DNA from: Azadirachta indica
Taxonomy: Eukaryota; Streptophyta; Magnoliopsida; Sapindales; Meliaceae
Assembly: GCA_022749755.1 (NCBI GenBank)
Contig: CM040447.1
Location: 1,172,033 to 1,236,032 of the forward strand
DNA: 64,000 nt
Direction: 5' to 3'
The translations under genes were made by a program, and so were the position numbers. The notes under the pieces were generated by a model. That model was given only the letters and a program-made list of their open reading frames with translations. It did not search any database and was not told where the DNA came from. Shown piece after piece: positions 50,831 through 60,003 of the stretch; position 1 is the stretch's first letter; the number at the start of each line of letters is the position of its first letter.

Positions 50831-51661
50831 AAGACTTATGTTTGAAGAATCGACTAAGACAACACCGATTAATGACAATTTCCCTGATGAGCAACTTTTC
50901 AATGTTTCTATTTTACCATCTTCCAAAAATAATGATCATAAAATTGTTTTGAAATTTTTAAAAGAAAACATTTTTTCAAGATTTGGAGTGACTCGAGCCA
51001 TAATAAGTGATGGAGGTTTACATTTTTGTAATAAGTCTTTTGAGAATTTAATGAAAAAATATGGAATTACACATAAAGTGTCAACCCCTTATCACCCACA
51101 AACAAGTGGACAAGTTGAACTTGCCAATAGAGAAATAAAACATATTTTGGAAAAAACGGTAAAACCGAATCGTAAGGATTGGTCTTTAAGACTAACCGAT
51201 GCACTTTGGGCTTATCGAACTGCTTTTAAATCATCACTTGGCATGTCTCCTTATAGACTTGTTTTTGGAAAGGCTTGTCACCTACCGGTGGAATTAGAAC
51301 ATAAAGCTTTTTGGGCCATTAAAATGCTTAATTTTGACGTAGATAAAGCAGGATCATTGAGAAAACTCCAAATAGATGAACTCGAAGAAATTATGAATGA
51401 AGCTTACGAGAATTCTAGAATTTACAAAAAGAAAATGAAGGTGTTTCAAATAAACATATCATTAGAAAATCATTTGAACCTTCACAAAAAGTTCTTTTGT
51501 ATGATTCAAGATTGCATCTATTTCCTGGCAAACTTCGCTCAAAATGGACAGGTCCTTTCATTGTTAAGAAGGTTTACCCACATGGCGCTGTTGAGATTGA
51601 GAACCCAAAAAATGGTAATGTTTTTAAAGTTAATGGACACCGTTTAAAGCTATTCGTTTAG
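50831..51661 (+). pseudogene. Athila-2 integrase, internally deleted and frameshifted
   Basis: After the RNase H end the frame runs [14 protein letters not shown] and then jumps, near 50925, straight to the middle of the integrase core ([63 protein letters not shown]). The zinc-binding domain and the first catalytic aspartate are missing, a loss of very roughly 550 bases judged against Athila-1. A frameshift near 51440 moves the C-terminal part into another frame, which reaches its own stop at 51659-51661. Confidence 0.88.
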
Positions 51662-51920
51662 AATTTTTCAAGTGAGTTAGAGTCTATCACTTTGAATGAA
51701 CCTGTTTACAACACTGGATGATTTTTTTTGTATATACGTTACTTGTTTTCTTGTGTTATTAATTTTTTTTTTTTGATTCCATTGTTTGTTTTCAGTTACT
51801 TTCCCGGTCAAGTGGCGGATAACGGTACTCCGTGACTCTTCAAGTCAGTTCTTTCAGTTGCCCAAAATTACTGATACTCTTTTTTTTCTCTCACTTCTTT
51901 TTCTATTCTTTTCTCTCATT
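51662..51920 (+). promoter_or_regulatory. Spacer between pol and the cargo ORFs with a strong splice-acceptor-like site
   Basis: A T-rich tract with very few A residues from about 51720 leads to TGTTTTCAG ending at 51795, an excellent plant 3' splice site. In Athila-type elements env-like genes are thought to be made from spliced RNA, so this site may allow expression of the ORF at 51921. This is inference from sequence only. Confidence 0.45.
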
Positions 51921-52469
51921 ATGGATGTCATTCTTTCTAGATTGCAAATATATTTTCCTTCTTTTCCTAAAGATGTTCTACGAAAAATGTACCAAGCTAG
52001 GTGTGCAAGATTAAGAATGCTTATGCAAAAAGGTATTCCTGAAGATGTGCGATGGATAATTGAAGCAAAGGTACGTTTAGCAGGTGAGTTTTCTGATTCA
52101 TTTGTTTCACGCATGCCTGGTTTAAGTAAGAGCTCTTTTGCAAAGAAACGAAAAGCGAAAAGGTTACAATTGTGTCACAATTGTGCACGTTCAACCTGTA
52201 ACAAGCGATGTCGTTCTCTAGGCATGGTGTCTACTAATAGAGAAGATAAAATTAAATTCATCAAGGATGGACTGAGTAAGGAGTCTTTAGATAATATCTT
52301 ATTGACTCTTGAGACGCATCCTAGTGGATATGTGCAACGTGAAATTCTCAATTTGTATACATTATTTCAAAAAGAATGTGATCGTTATAGTCTTGGAAAT
52401 CTGACTTTAAAAGACCCTGTTTGCCAATTTGTAAAAAAATTGGATGAGAAGCCAATCCTCGACCCATAG
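51921..52469 (+). CDS. Small basic protein with a C4 cysteine cluster, resembling viral nucleic-acid-binding proteins
   Basis: An intact 182-residue ORF from ATG 51921. An in-frame non-ATG extension upstream is leader sequence with a T-rich tract, so I chose the ATG. Seen: an N-terminal amphipathic stretch (MDVILSRLQIYFPSFPKDV), a basic run KKRKAKR at 75-81 that could be a nuclear signal, then C85-x2-C88-x4-C93-x3-C97, then FIKDGLSKESL and a charged helical end. Known family for comparison: small cysteine-rich proteins of carlaviruses and related filamentous plant viruses have an arginine/lysine-rich run just before a C-x2-C cluster and are RNA-binding silencing suppressors. The layout and order fit; identity is unproven. 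It lies 260 bases after pol and about 300 before the LOG ORF, same strand. It is not recognised as env. Confidence 0.7.
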   Translation: MDVILSRLQIYFPSFPKDVLRKMYQARCARLRMLMQKGIPEDVRWIIEAKVRLAGEFSDSFVSRMPGLSKSSFAKKRKAKRLQLCHNCARSTCNKRCRSLGMVSTNREDKIKFIKDGLSKESLDNILLTLETHPSGYVQREILNLYTLFQKECDRYSLGNLTLKDPVCQFVKKLDEKPILDP

Positions 52470-52766
52470 AGGGCGTTTAAGCCGTTACTGGACGTAAAAC
52501 CAGAAGAAGATGTGAGCCACAATCACAACTATCTATAAATATTTACTTTTAGCTGTCGTTGTTGAAATTTTTATGTTTTAGATTCCTATATTAGCTGTTA
52601 TCTTTGACATTTTTACATTTTTAAATTTTAACTTTTATGACAACAGCTGGCTTACCTCTATTGGTTTCATTAATGCATTCTCTTTAAGTTGTATAAATGC
52701 AGGACCTCACTTCTTTATTTTCATAAGAAATTTGAATCACTGACGAGGGTAAAAGACTGCAAAAAA
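52470..52766 (+). promoter_or_regulatory. Leader of the LOG ORF with an acceptor-like site
   Basis: Non-coding spacer between the two cargo ORFs. A T-rich stretch (52550-52690) leads to AAATGCAG ending at 52702, an acceptor-like site 64 bases before the LOG ATG. A non-ATG in-frame extension covers part of it and is probably untranslated. Confidence 0.4.
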
Positions 52767-53417
52767 ATGAAAGGAGCTTCTGCTCATCAAATTAAAACTA
52801 TTTGTGTTTTTTGTGGGTCAAGTTCTGGGAAAGGTAAAGAGTTTGTAAAAGCAACAGACAACCTGGGTAGAGTTTTAGCTGAGCAAAAATTTAACCTAAT
52901 GTATGGAGGAGGTAGCCTTGGGTTAATGGGGTGTGTGTCAACTACCGCACATATAGGAGGAAGTGAAGTCATAGGTATCATACCAAAGGCTTTATCTGCA
53001 GGTAACATAACTGGCAAAACAATTGGAGAAGAACTAATGGTCTCAACAATGCATGAAAGAATTACTAAAATGCTTGATTCTGCAGATGCTTTTATTGCCT
53101 TACCAGGTGGTTTTGGGACCTTAGAAGAAAATTTTCAAATTGCATCTTGGGCACAATTCACCGTTCATCAAAAACCTATAAGATTGTTAAATGTTAATGG
53201 TTTCTTTAACAAGTTGTTGTCTTTTCTTGATCATGCTGTAGAACAGAATTTTATTTCACAGATGGCTCGCAAACTCCTCATTTCTGCTCCGACTGCTAAT
53301 GACTTGATCAATCAGTTGCAGAACTTTGTCTATGAACCAGATTCAACAATGGCACGATTAGAATGGTCAAGTGAAAGCAGTAAAAAGCGAAAGCTAGATT
53401 TGTCGCTTCATTTGTAA
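52767..53417 (+). CDS. LONELY GUY (LOG)-type cytokinin riboside 5'-monophosphate phosphoribohydrolase, captured by the retrotransposon
   Basis: LOG enzymes remove ribose 5-phosphate from cytokinin nucleotides and release the active hormone; in plants they are cytosolic and nuclear. This intact, intronless ORF of 216 residues has full family length. Seen: ICVFCGSSSGKGKEF (12-26), NLMYGGGSLGLMG (43-55), EVIGIIPKAL (67-76), MHER with catalytic Arg98, PGGFGTLEEN with Glu121 (motif PGGxGTxxE), LLNVNGFFNKLLSFLDHAVE (140-159) and SAPTAND. ATG 52767 is chosen because the family N-terminus begins within a few residues of it. Oddities: isoleucine follows Arg98 where plant LOGs mostly have lysine, and the tail SSKKRKLD looks like a nuclear signal. 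Host LOG genes have several introns, so the lack of any points to capture from an mRNA. It lies between pol and the 3' LTR of Athila-2. Confidence 0.93.
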   Translation: MKGASAHQIKTICVFCGSSSGKGKEFVKATDNLGRVLAEQKFNLMYGGGSLGLMGCVSTTAHIGGSEVIGIIPKALSAGNITGKTIGEELMVSTMHERITKMLDSADAFIALPGGFGTLEENFQIASWAQFTVHQKPIRLLNVNGFFNKLLSFLDHAVEQNFISQMARKLLISAPTANDLINQLQNFVYEPDSTMARLEWSSESSKKRKLDLSLHL

Positions 53418-54557
53418 CTTTTCTTATCTCTTTTTTCTTTTACTCATTGCATTTTGTTATTTTTTTTGTTATTTTTGCTTAAGTTTGTTTCAGGTTTTAC
53501 TTGTGTTTCAATAACTACTATCTCAGGTAATATTCTTTATACTGTACCTCTTTACGTTTAAACATTGGGGACAATGTTGCAATCTGGTTGGGGGGAGTGT
53601 AGTCGACATAAGTAACCATTTTTTTAATATACGATTAAAAAAAAAAGAAATTATTAGATTCATAATTTGTAAGGATGGTAGAGTAAGGAGTAATCTTACT
53701 CCTGAGACACATCTTAGTAGGTATACATTATCATTTGTTTTGATTTTTGAATTTCATAACAAAGAATTTATCATTCACTTTCTTTTGAATTGATCAAATA
53801 TACAAATTCTCACATCATCATCACATAATAAATTATGCTCAAATACTCAATCAGTAAAATATTTATAAACCATCTTTCACACACATACTTTGATACATGA
53901 TTGTGGATGACATATTGAAATTTTACAATATTTGAGCTCTTTAATTTTGTCAAAGGTAGCAACTAAGGGTTCAAAAAAAAAAATCTCCAAAAAAAAAAAT
54001 AATAATAATAAAAAATTAAAAACAAAATAAATAAATAAATAAAAATTCTAATCAAAACTTTTACTTAGTAACTGGGTTTCTTGCCTAATCAGCAGTGAAT
54101 GTTCGGGTAAAACGGTAAAGTTTTGATATGAATAAGTTCATAACCTTAACTCGAGTAATTAAGGCCGTAGGGGTGTTTTAATACCTAATACCCTAAGGCC
54201 AACTGGTCTGGGAGTTATTGGCCCAAAGCTCGCTACATGGGTTAGGTTATGCAAAAAAAAAAAAAATGGAGATAGAAATAATCTTTACCCAAAGAAGTTT
54301 ACCTTGACAAAATTTAGAACCAATGTTGTTTGATTCTAATTAAGTCCCATAACATGTATTAGTTATAAAAGCACAAAAAGAAGGTTTATTAATAATTCGA
54401 CTGATGAGTATTTGGCACATATATAGTAAATTTTTAAGTGAGAGTTTGTTTATTTTGAGAAGATGAAAAGGAAAAGAATGATTTTTACTTTGAATGTAAA
54501 TTCTATAAATCAACTCTAAATGATATTGCTTATATTACTAGGGACTAGAAATAAGCT
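53418..54557 (+). other. Athila-2 3' non-coding region
   Basis: No ORF of interest. It contains ACATTGGGGACAATGTT near 53561, a near-palindrome of a kind frequent near the 3' end of plant gypsy elements, then GGTTGGGGGGAGTG, A-rich low-complexity runs (53970-54040), and a block near 54060-54130 with TTAGTAACTGGGTTTC that resembles the duplicated block in Athila-1 (24265-24435). Confidence 0.65.
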
Positions 54558-54569
54558 GGTTGGGGGGTG
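54558..54569 (+). other. Athila-2 polypurine tract
   Basis: GGTTGGGGGGTG immediately before the 3' LTR. Confidence 0.75.
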
Positions 54570-55973
54570 TGATGAATGTTTAAAAGTGTAAGTTTATCAA
54601 GAGAAATATTATGATTTACACTTAATAATGTCCTTCTATTCCCCAATAATGAAGCATATTCCTTTATATTGAATTGTAAAACATGAATTGGACTAAATAG
54701 TTGGTTTTGCGCAGGTTTCGTATAATGAGCGTATCTTTCAATCTAAATTATCAATTGATACGATTCTTGAACTAGACAAACATAAACTCATCATTTCTCA
54801 ACTTTGCAAGCCAAAGGTTGGACCAGTTCGAGCAATTAATGGGACGAAATTGGGCTTCAACAGAACTCAAGCGCATCTTTGAACCAGCCCAACATGCTTC
54901 CGTATTTGGGCCGTATCTCCCTAAATATGTAACGACAAATTACGTGGTTGGGTGATCTAGAAAGCTGAGAAAGGGATCTAAATTGTTTATGTTTTGTACT
55001 TTCTCAAATTTCAACTAGTAGGTTGCCAAAAAGAGCTATCATTCTAGAAGGACGGTAGAAAAATGCGACTTGAACATCTCTGCCTATTTTCAACACAACT
55101 CATGGTATAAAATAGAAATAAGAGCGAGTTATAGACCATTAGAAAGATGAGTCATCCACCTACAACTTTGAAGAAGGATGCTTTACGAAATTCGGTGGTT
55201 TTCATGGTCAAAAATATGTTGGAAGTTGGTAAAGCGTGATTAATTGGAAATTGACCAAATTATGTTCACACATGTGGAATGTCTTTTGTTTTGCCTATAT
55301 AAAGGGAGACGTGGAAGTGAGGAGGGAGATCAGATTTTGTTTTTCCATTTCTATTTTATTGTTGTAATTTAAATTTCAATGATGTATTTCTAATTTCGTA
55401 ATTAGGGCTAAGGGTGAACTTTTGATGATTTTATAGTTTTGTTCTTTGATCTTTTGTTTTGCTCTTCATTGTTAATCTTTTTATTGATTGAGTACTATAT
55501 TTTGCAAGTGATTTTGAATTGTTAGAAACCTTGATTCATTGTTAACAAATGGTACATTGAATGCTTGGATATTTTCTACATATCAAGAGCAAGGCAACTT
55601 ATAGTTTTTCACCATCAACTAAAAGGTAAGTCTTTTGATTTCTTTCTTTGTGCTTAAATGTTTTGTTTTCATCATCCAATTAAAATCAATTCTTTTGGTT
55701 CTTAATTGTATTTTTCTTTAAAAAAAAAGGATCAAGAATAAGTTCTATACAAATCATTAAAATGGATCCCTAATGCCTTAATATATAATAATATAGAATT
55801 TAAATTTGACAATAAGCAAATTCACTCCATTAGAATATTCGGATTTATAATATTTAGACCTTTGGACTTGTAGACTTAATATAACATATTCCCTGTGGAC
55901 CGACACTCGGACTTCCGAACTTTATTACTTGAGACAACCTATACTTAGGAGTTACAACCTTTAAGTTGTAGCA
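54570..55973 (+). repeat. Athila-2 3' LTR
   Basis: 1404 bases, nearly identical to 45020-46419. The largest difference is an extra TTTC unit near 55645. Confidence 0.96.
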
Positions 55974-55978
55974 GACAT
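55974..55978. repeat. Athila-2 target-site duplication GACAT, right
   Basis: Matches 45015-45019. Confidence 0.95.
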
Positions 55979-56600
55979 ATCCTTAAAACTGTCTATGCTC
56001 TTCTCATCTCTGCCTTTTGTCCAAAACGTTTTTAGGCAGAAGCTGCTTTTTATAACTATATACATTATCAATTAACTTCCTTCTCCACTCTTTGAAAATC
56101 AATCTCCTTATGACCGAATGTATGGGACTCCTCCTGACTATAATCTATTTAAAGTTTTTGGTTATGCCTGCTTTGTTTTTCTACAACCTCATGAATATAC
56201 CAAATTAGAACCACGTGCTCGTCTATGTTGTTTTTTGGGATATAACATTGAACATAAAGGGTAAAGATGTTGGGATTCTATATCCAATTGACTATGTATA
56301 TCTAGATATGTAGTCTTCTGGGACCACAAAATATTCTTGTCCATTTCCAGTTTTCGTTCAAAGTTTAATCTTCCTTCTTTCTTTACTCACAATTCTATAG
56401 ATTTGTTTCCAGGTGACACTGATGTAAGTAATTCAAATGAGCCGTCAGCAGATATATCCACTGCACCACTGCCTGCTCTTAAGCTGACGACTTTGTCTTC
56501 TACGTCCACATTTGACGTCTCTGTTGTCCCTCTGTCTCATTCTTCTGATCTTCCTTCTCCACCTCATCAATCCGATCGAGTAAAAACACTTCCTATTTGA
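55979..56600 (+). pseudogene. Copia integrase, 3' part, and linker
   Basis: Continues the integrase core from 45014: readable peptides include LKTVYALLISAFCPK and, after frame changes, YNLFKVFGYACFVF and EPRARLCCFLGYN. A serine/proline-rich linker (56337-56600) leads to the RT. Stops and frame shifts are present. Confidence 0.85.
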
Positions 56601-57716
56601 CTTCGAGATTATCACTGTTTTTCTGCTACTCTTTCCTTGTATGAGCATCAATTCTATTTCGAGGCCAGTTCTAATCCTGTTTGGCAGCAAGCAAAGGCAG
56701 AAGAACTGCATGCACTTGAAAAATCTCATACATGGGACCTAGTTGATCTACTACCTCAAAAATCAGCATTTGGTTGTAAATAGGTTTACAAAATCAAAAC
56801 TAAAGCTGATGGTTCTATTGAACGGTACAAAGCTAGACTAGTTGCTAAAAAATTCAATCAGGAGTATGGTATTGATTATGAAGAAAGCTTTGCCCCTGTT
56901 GCCCGAATGATATCAGTACGAAGCCTTTTGGCTGTGGCTGCTGTACGATGATGGACACTGTTTCAGATAGATGTTAAAAATGCTTTCCTCAATGGTGATC
57001 TCACTGAAGATGTTTATATGAAGCCTCCTCCAGAATATTCCCATCCACCACACAAAGTCTGCAAGTTTCGTCGTGCCTTGTACGGTCTCAAACAGACTCC
57101 TAAAGCTTGGTTTGCCAAGTTTATCACTACTATTCAGCAACTTGGGTTTCACTCTAGCTCTTATGATATAGTTTTCTTTATTTGCAACATAAATCATGGC
57201 TGTATTTTTCTCTTACTTTATGTGGATGATATGATTATTACTGGTGATGATATTAATGGAATATTTACTCTCAAGACTTTACTTCAACAGTATTTTGAGA
57301 TGAAGGATGTTGGTTATCTTAACTACTTTCTTGATTTGAAAGTACTTTCTGACTATAATGCCTACTATCTTTCTCAGACCAAGTATGCATCTGATCTCCT
57401 TGCTCAAGCTGGGTTGATCGATAATAAAATTGTTTCTACTTCTCTAGAGCTCAATGCCAAACTCACATCTCTTGACGGGGTTCCACGTAAAGATGCCATC
57501 CTTTATCGACAGTTGGTTGGTAGTTTAATTTATCTCACAGTTACTCGACCTGACATCTCTCATGCTATTCATATTGTGAGTCAGTACATGTCAGCTCCCG
57601 CTCTCCTCATTATGAAGCTGTTCTTCATATTCTTCGCTATATCAAGAACACTTTATTTCATGGACTTCATTTCTCTGCCCATTCGTCTCTACAGTTACGC
57701 GCCTTTTTTGATGTAG
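56601..57716 (+). pseudogene. Copia reverse transcriptase remnant
   Basis: RT blocks: [59 protein letters not shown], then the open stretch 57018-57716 with CKFRRALYGLKQTPKAWF, LLYVDDMIITGDD (catalytic YVDD intact), DLLAQAGL and LVGSLIYLTVTRPDISHAIH. Two stops precede the open stretch and a frame change follows near 57600. Confidence 0.9.
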
Positions 57717-58182
57717 ACTGAGTTAGTGATCCTATTGACCGACACTCTACCACAGGTATTTGTATTTTTTTGGGTGACTCTTATTTCTTGGCATTGTAAG
57801 AAGCAGATTGTTGTTGCAAGATCTAGCACGGAGACAGAATACTGTGCTCTTGTAGATACTACTTAGGAGATTATTTAGCTTCGTTGGCTTCTCAATAATA
57901 TAGGTATTCATCATTCTAGTCCTACTTCTTTGGCCTGTGATAATAATATTGTTATTCAGATTGCCCACAATGATGTCTTTCATGAGCGCACAAAACATAT
58001 TGAAGTTAACTATCATTTCATTCGTCAATATATCACTCAAGGCACCATTATCCTTCGTTTGATCCTTTCTTTGAACCAACTAGCAAATATATTTATCAAA
58101 AGTCATTATCCTGGGCGTTTTCATGATCTGGTGTCTAAAATTAAGATAACTTTTATTAAACCATATTGAGTTTGAGGAAAAC
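57717..58182 (+). pseudogene. Copia RNase H remnant and 3' end
   Basis: RNase H pieces: SWHCKKQIVVARSSTETEYCAL near 57785-57850 (shown by its central motif ARSSTETEYCAL) and RTKHIEVNYHFIRQYI near 57985. The frame ends before the 3' LTR. A weak purine stretch GAGGAAAAC precedes the LTR. Confidence 0.82.
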
Positions 58183-58420
58183 TGTTAATGATAATTGATT
58201 AATGAAATCAAGATAATTTCTTTCCTGATTTTGTTAGTCAATATTGTTAACCTTTTCTTATTTGCTATGATTCCTTCTCTTTTTATTATTTTGATTTCTT
58301 TTCATAAATATTGTACATAATTATATATTATTTATTTCCTTATATATTATTTTGTAAAGTCTATATAAAGGCTATTTTTGTATTAAACTAATTCAAGAAA
58401 TAAGAATTGTTTTCTTTACT
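58183..58420 (+). repeat. Copia 3' LTR
   Basis: 238 bases aligning with 42050-42290, including the TATATAAAG region. Confidence 0.92.
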
Positions 58421-58425
58421 GTTAT
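58421..58425. repeat. Copia target-site duplication GTTAT, right
   Basis: Matches 42045-42049. Confidence 0.88.
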
Positions 58426-59727
58426 TAAAAGAAGACCTATTTTTCTTTGACTTGGGGTTCTCTGGTTTTCATTTCAGTGTAGATCCTTTTTGGGTTTTTA
58501 TTGGCTGAAAATTGGGCTTTTGTGTGGTTAGGAGAATTTCCGGCCCGAGCTTTTAAGCTCCTTTTCGATACTTTCCTTGGCTGTGATTTCTGCGGAAGAT
58601 TTGTAGTAGGCCTTGCTGGGGTTTGTAAAAGGCCTTGATTTTGCTCTTGATTTTGGGCTTTGGCATGGTCCAAAATGTGTGCCCCAGCTGCAAATCTTTC
58701 AATTTCTTGAGGTAGATTTTTGCTCGTACACATTTGATGTAATCTTTGCAGATGAGGTATTAATGTCTGTCACAGGATCTCTGCACGATGGCGTCTCATG
58801 ATTACGATTCTTTAATGTCGCCGCCTCTTTCTCTTTCTTTATCTGCTGCTTGTTCATCGGGTCTATGTTGGAACAATCTAGAGATGTTGGTGGTGGTTCT
58901 GGTCTACTATTGCGTGGCTGCACCTTGGTTTTGCTGCCCTCTTCGCCTCCGTGCTTTTGGTGTTTACCTCTTTAATTTCTTGGGGTAGCTCGCATCCATA
59001 ACCCGTAGTTGAATTTTCTAGTGCTTAATTCCGATGCTGCAACATTTGACAAATCTGGACATTCTGCGAGAGTGTGACCAATAAGACCACAATTAAACCA
59101 GAATTCTCGGAGTCTTTCATATGATAGGGGGAGAAGTGTGGATTGGTCTGGTTCTGAGAATCGCACTCTTAACACTCTTTTGAGGGGGCCGGTTGTGTTG
59201 ACTTTAACTCGTACTCTTAAGGTATTTTCCCAGGCAGTCTCCTGTTGCCCCCAAGTCTATGTCTTGACTTCACCTGTCAAATTTCCCAAATATAGTGCTA
59301 CTTCTTTATTCATACTAATGATGGGGATGTTATGAACTTGGATCCAGAATGATGCATGGGCGAACTTTAAGTCAAATATATCGCCAATTCCATGTGGATC
59401 TTCAAGGATGAGCAACGCCTTGTCAAAACTCCGTGGACCATTATTGCTTACTCTTTTACGCTCGATGCTGGAAGAGAAGTGGAAGATGAATTTGTTCCCA
59501 CCAAGGCTTTCCACCTTCACTTCGTTAACAGTTTTCCACATTTTCTAGATCATGTACCTGAAGCCTTCCCGATTAATGAGTTTGTTGGATAAGACTTTAC
59601 CAACGAAGCAGTGTGCCATTTTTACTTCAGTATTTTTGGCATGAGCTTCCAGTGCAACTACTGTTCCATCTAAATCATCACTAAGAGAAAGTGAATGACA
59701 AAATCTGATGAGTTCCTCAGGGTCCAT
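58426..59727 (-). pseudogene. LINE-2 ORF1: nucleic-acid-binding protein (DUF4283 plus zinc knuckle)
   Basis: ORF1 of a plant L1, from ATG 59727 (MDPEELIRFCHSLSL). The DUF4283-like region spans 59727-59257 in two pieces around a stop (ALEAHAKNTEVKMAHCFVGK, then FIFHFSSSIERKRV, FDLKFAHASFWIQVHNIPI). A zinc-knuckle region follows at 59175-58972 (LSYERLREFWFNCGLIGHT, with Trp-Phe-Asn where Cys-x2-Cys usually begins, so one cysteine is lost). A basic, low-complexity tail runs to the copia insertion. It binds LINE RNA in the retrotransposition complex; this copy is broken. Confidence 0.85.
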
Positions 59728-59986
59728 GTTGAATAACAGGAGACGTTAAAAGGGTGGAGGCAGAAAAGGACAATCTGATAATTAAGAGTAAAGGTGGAGG
59801 AAAGGTTAAAGAGGTAGGCATGGGTGAGCTAATGGTGTAGATGATAAGAGTTGAAGGTGTGAGTGAAAAGGAAATTTGTTGAAAAAAACTGGAGTGAAAG
59901 ACTGCAGGCCTAATAGGCGATTGAGAACTGCTTCTACGTAGAGACTCTAGGGAGAGCTACACCAGAAGATATGAAACTGGAATGTT
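59728..59986 (-). other. LINE-2 5' untranslated region
   Basis: About 260 bases between the right target duplication and the ORF1 ATG, presumably carrying the internal promoter. It begins TTAACATTCCAG on the minus strand only if one overlapping base is counted with the duplication. Confidence 0.6.
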
Positions 59987-60003
59987 AACAATGCCTTCAT
60001 TTT
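59987..60003. repeat. LINE-2 target-site duplication, right
   Basis: 17 bases identical to 38655-38671, over 21 kb away. Confidence 0.93.

Larger units (their letters stand above)
45020..55973 (+). mobile_element. Athila-type Ty3/gypsy retrotransposon (Athila-2) carrying a LOG gene and a C4-cysteine ORF
   Basis: A 10,954-base element: 1.4 kb LTRs that differ at only about two to three dozen positions by eye (young), a tRNA-Asp-type primer site, gag-pol in one frame broken by nonsense codons, an integrase deletion, then two intact extra ORFs (51921-52469 and 52767-53417), a spacer, a polypurine tract and the 3' LTR. GACAT duplications flank it. It lies inside the copia integrase gene. Confidence 0.96.
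42050..58420 (+). mobile_element. Ty1/copia retrotransposon, split by Athila-2
   Basis: Two short LTRs (241 and 238 bases), a tRNA-Met-type primer site, then gag, protease, integrase, RT and RNase H in copia order. The integrase gene is cut at 45014/55979 by Athila-2. Without Athila-2 and one GACAT copy the element is about 5.4 kb, which is normal for copia. It carries many stops in gag and pol and is inactive. Confidence 0.93.
38672..59986 (-). mobile_element. Full-length L1-type LINE (LINE-2), interrupted by a copia element
   Basis: Minus-strand LINE with ORF1 at its 5' side (59727-58426) and ORF2 at 41958-38880. A 16.4 kb copia insertion (42050-58420, itself carrying an Athila element) separates the two. 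Without the insertion and one GTTAT copy the LINE is about 4.9 kb, which fits a plant L1. Its 3' end is a short A-rich run next to the left duplication. Both ORFs have stops, so it is inactive. Confidence 0.92.
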
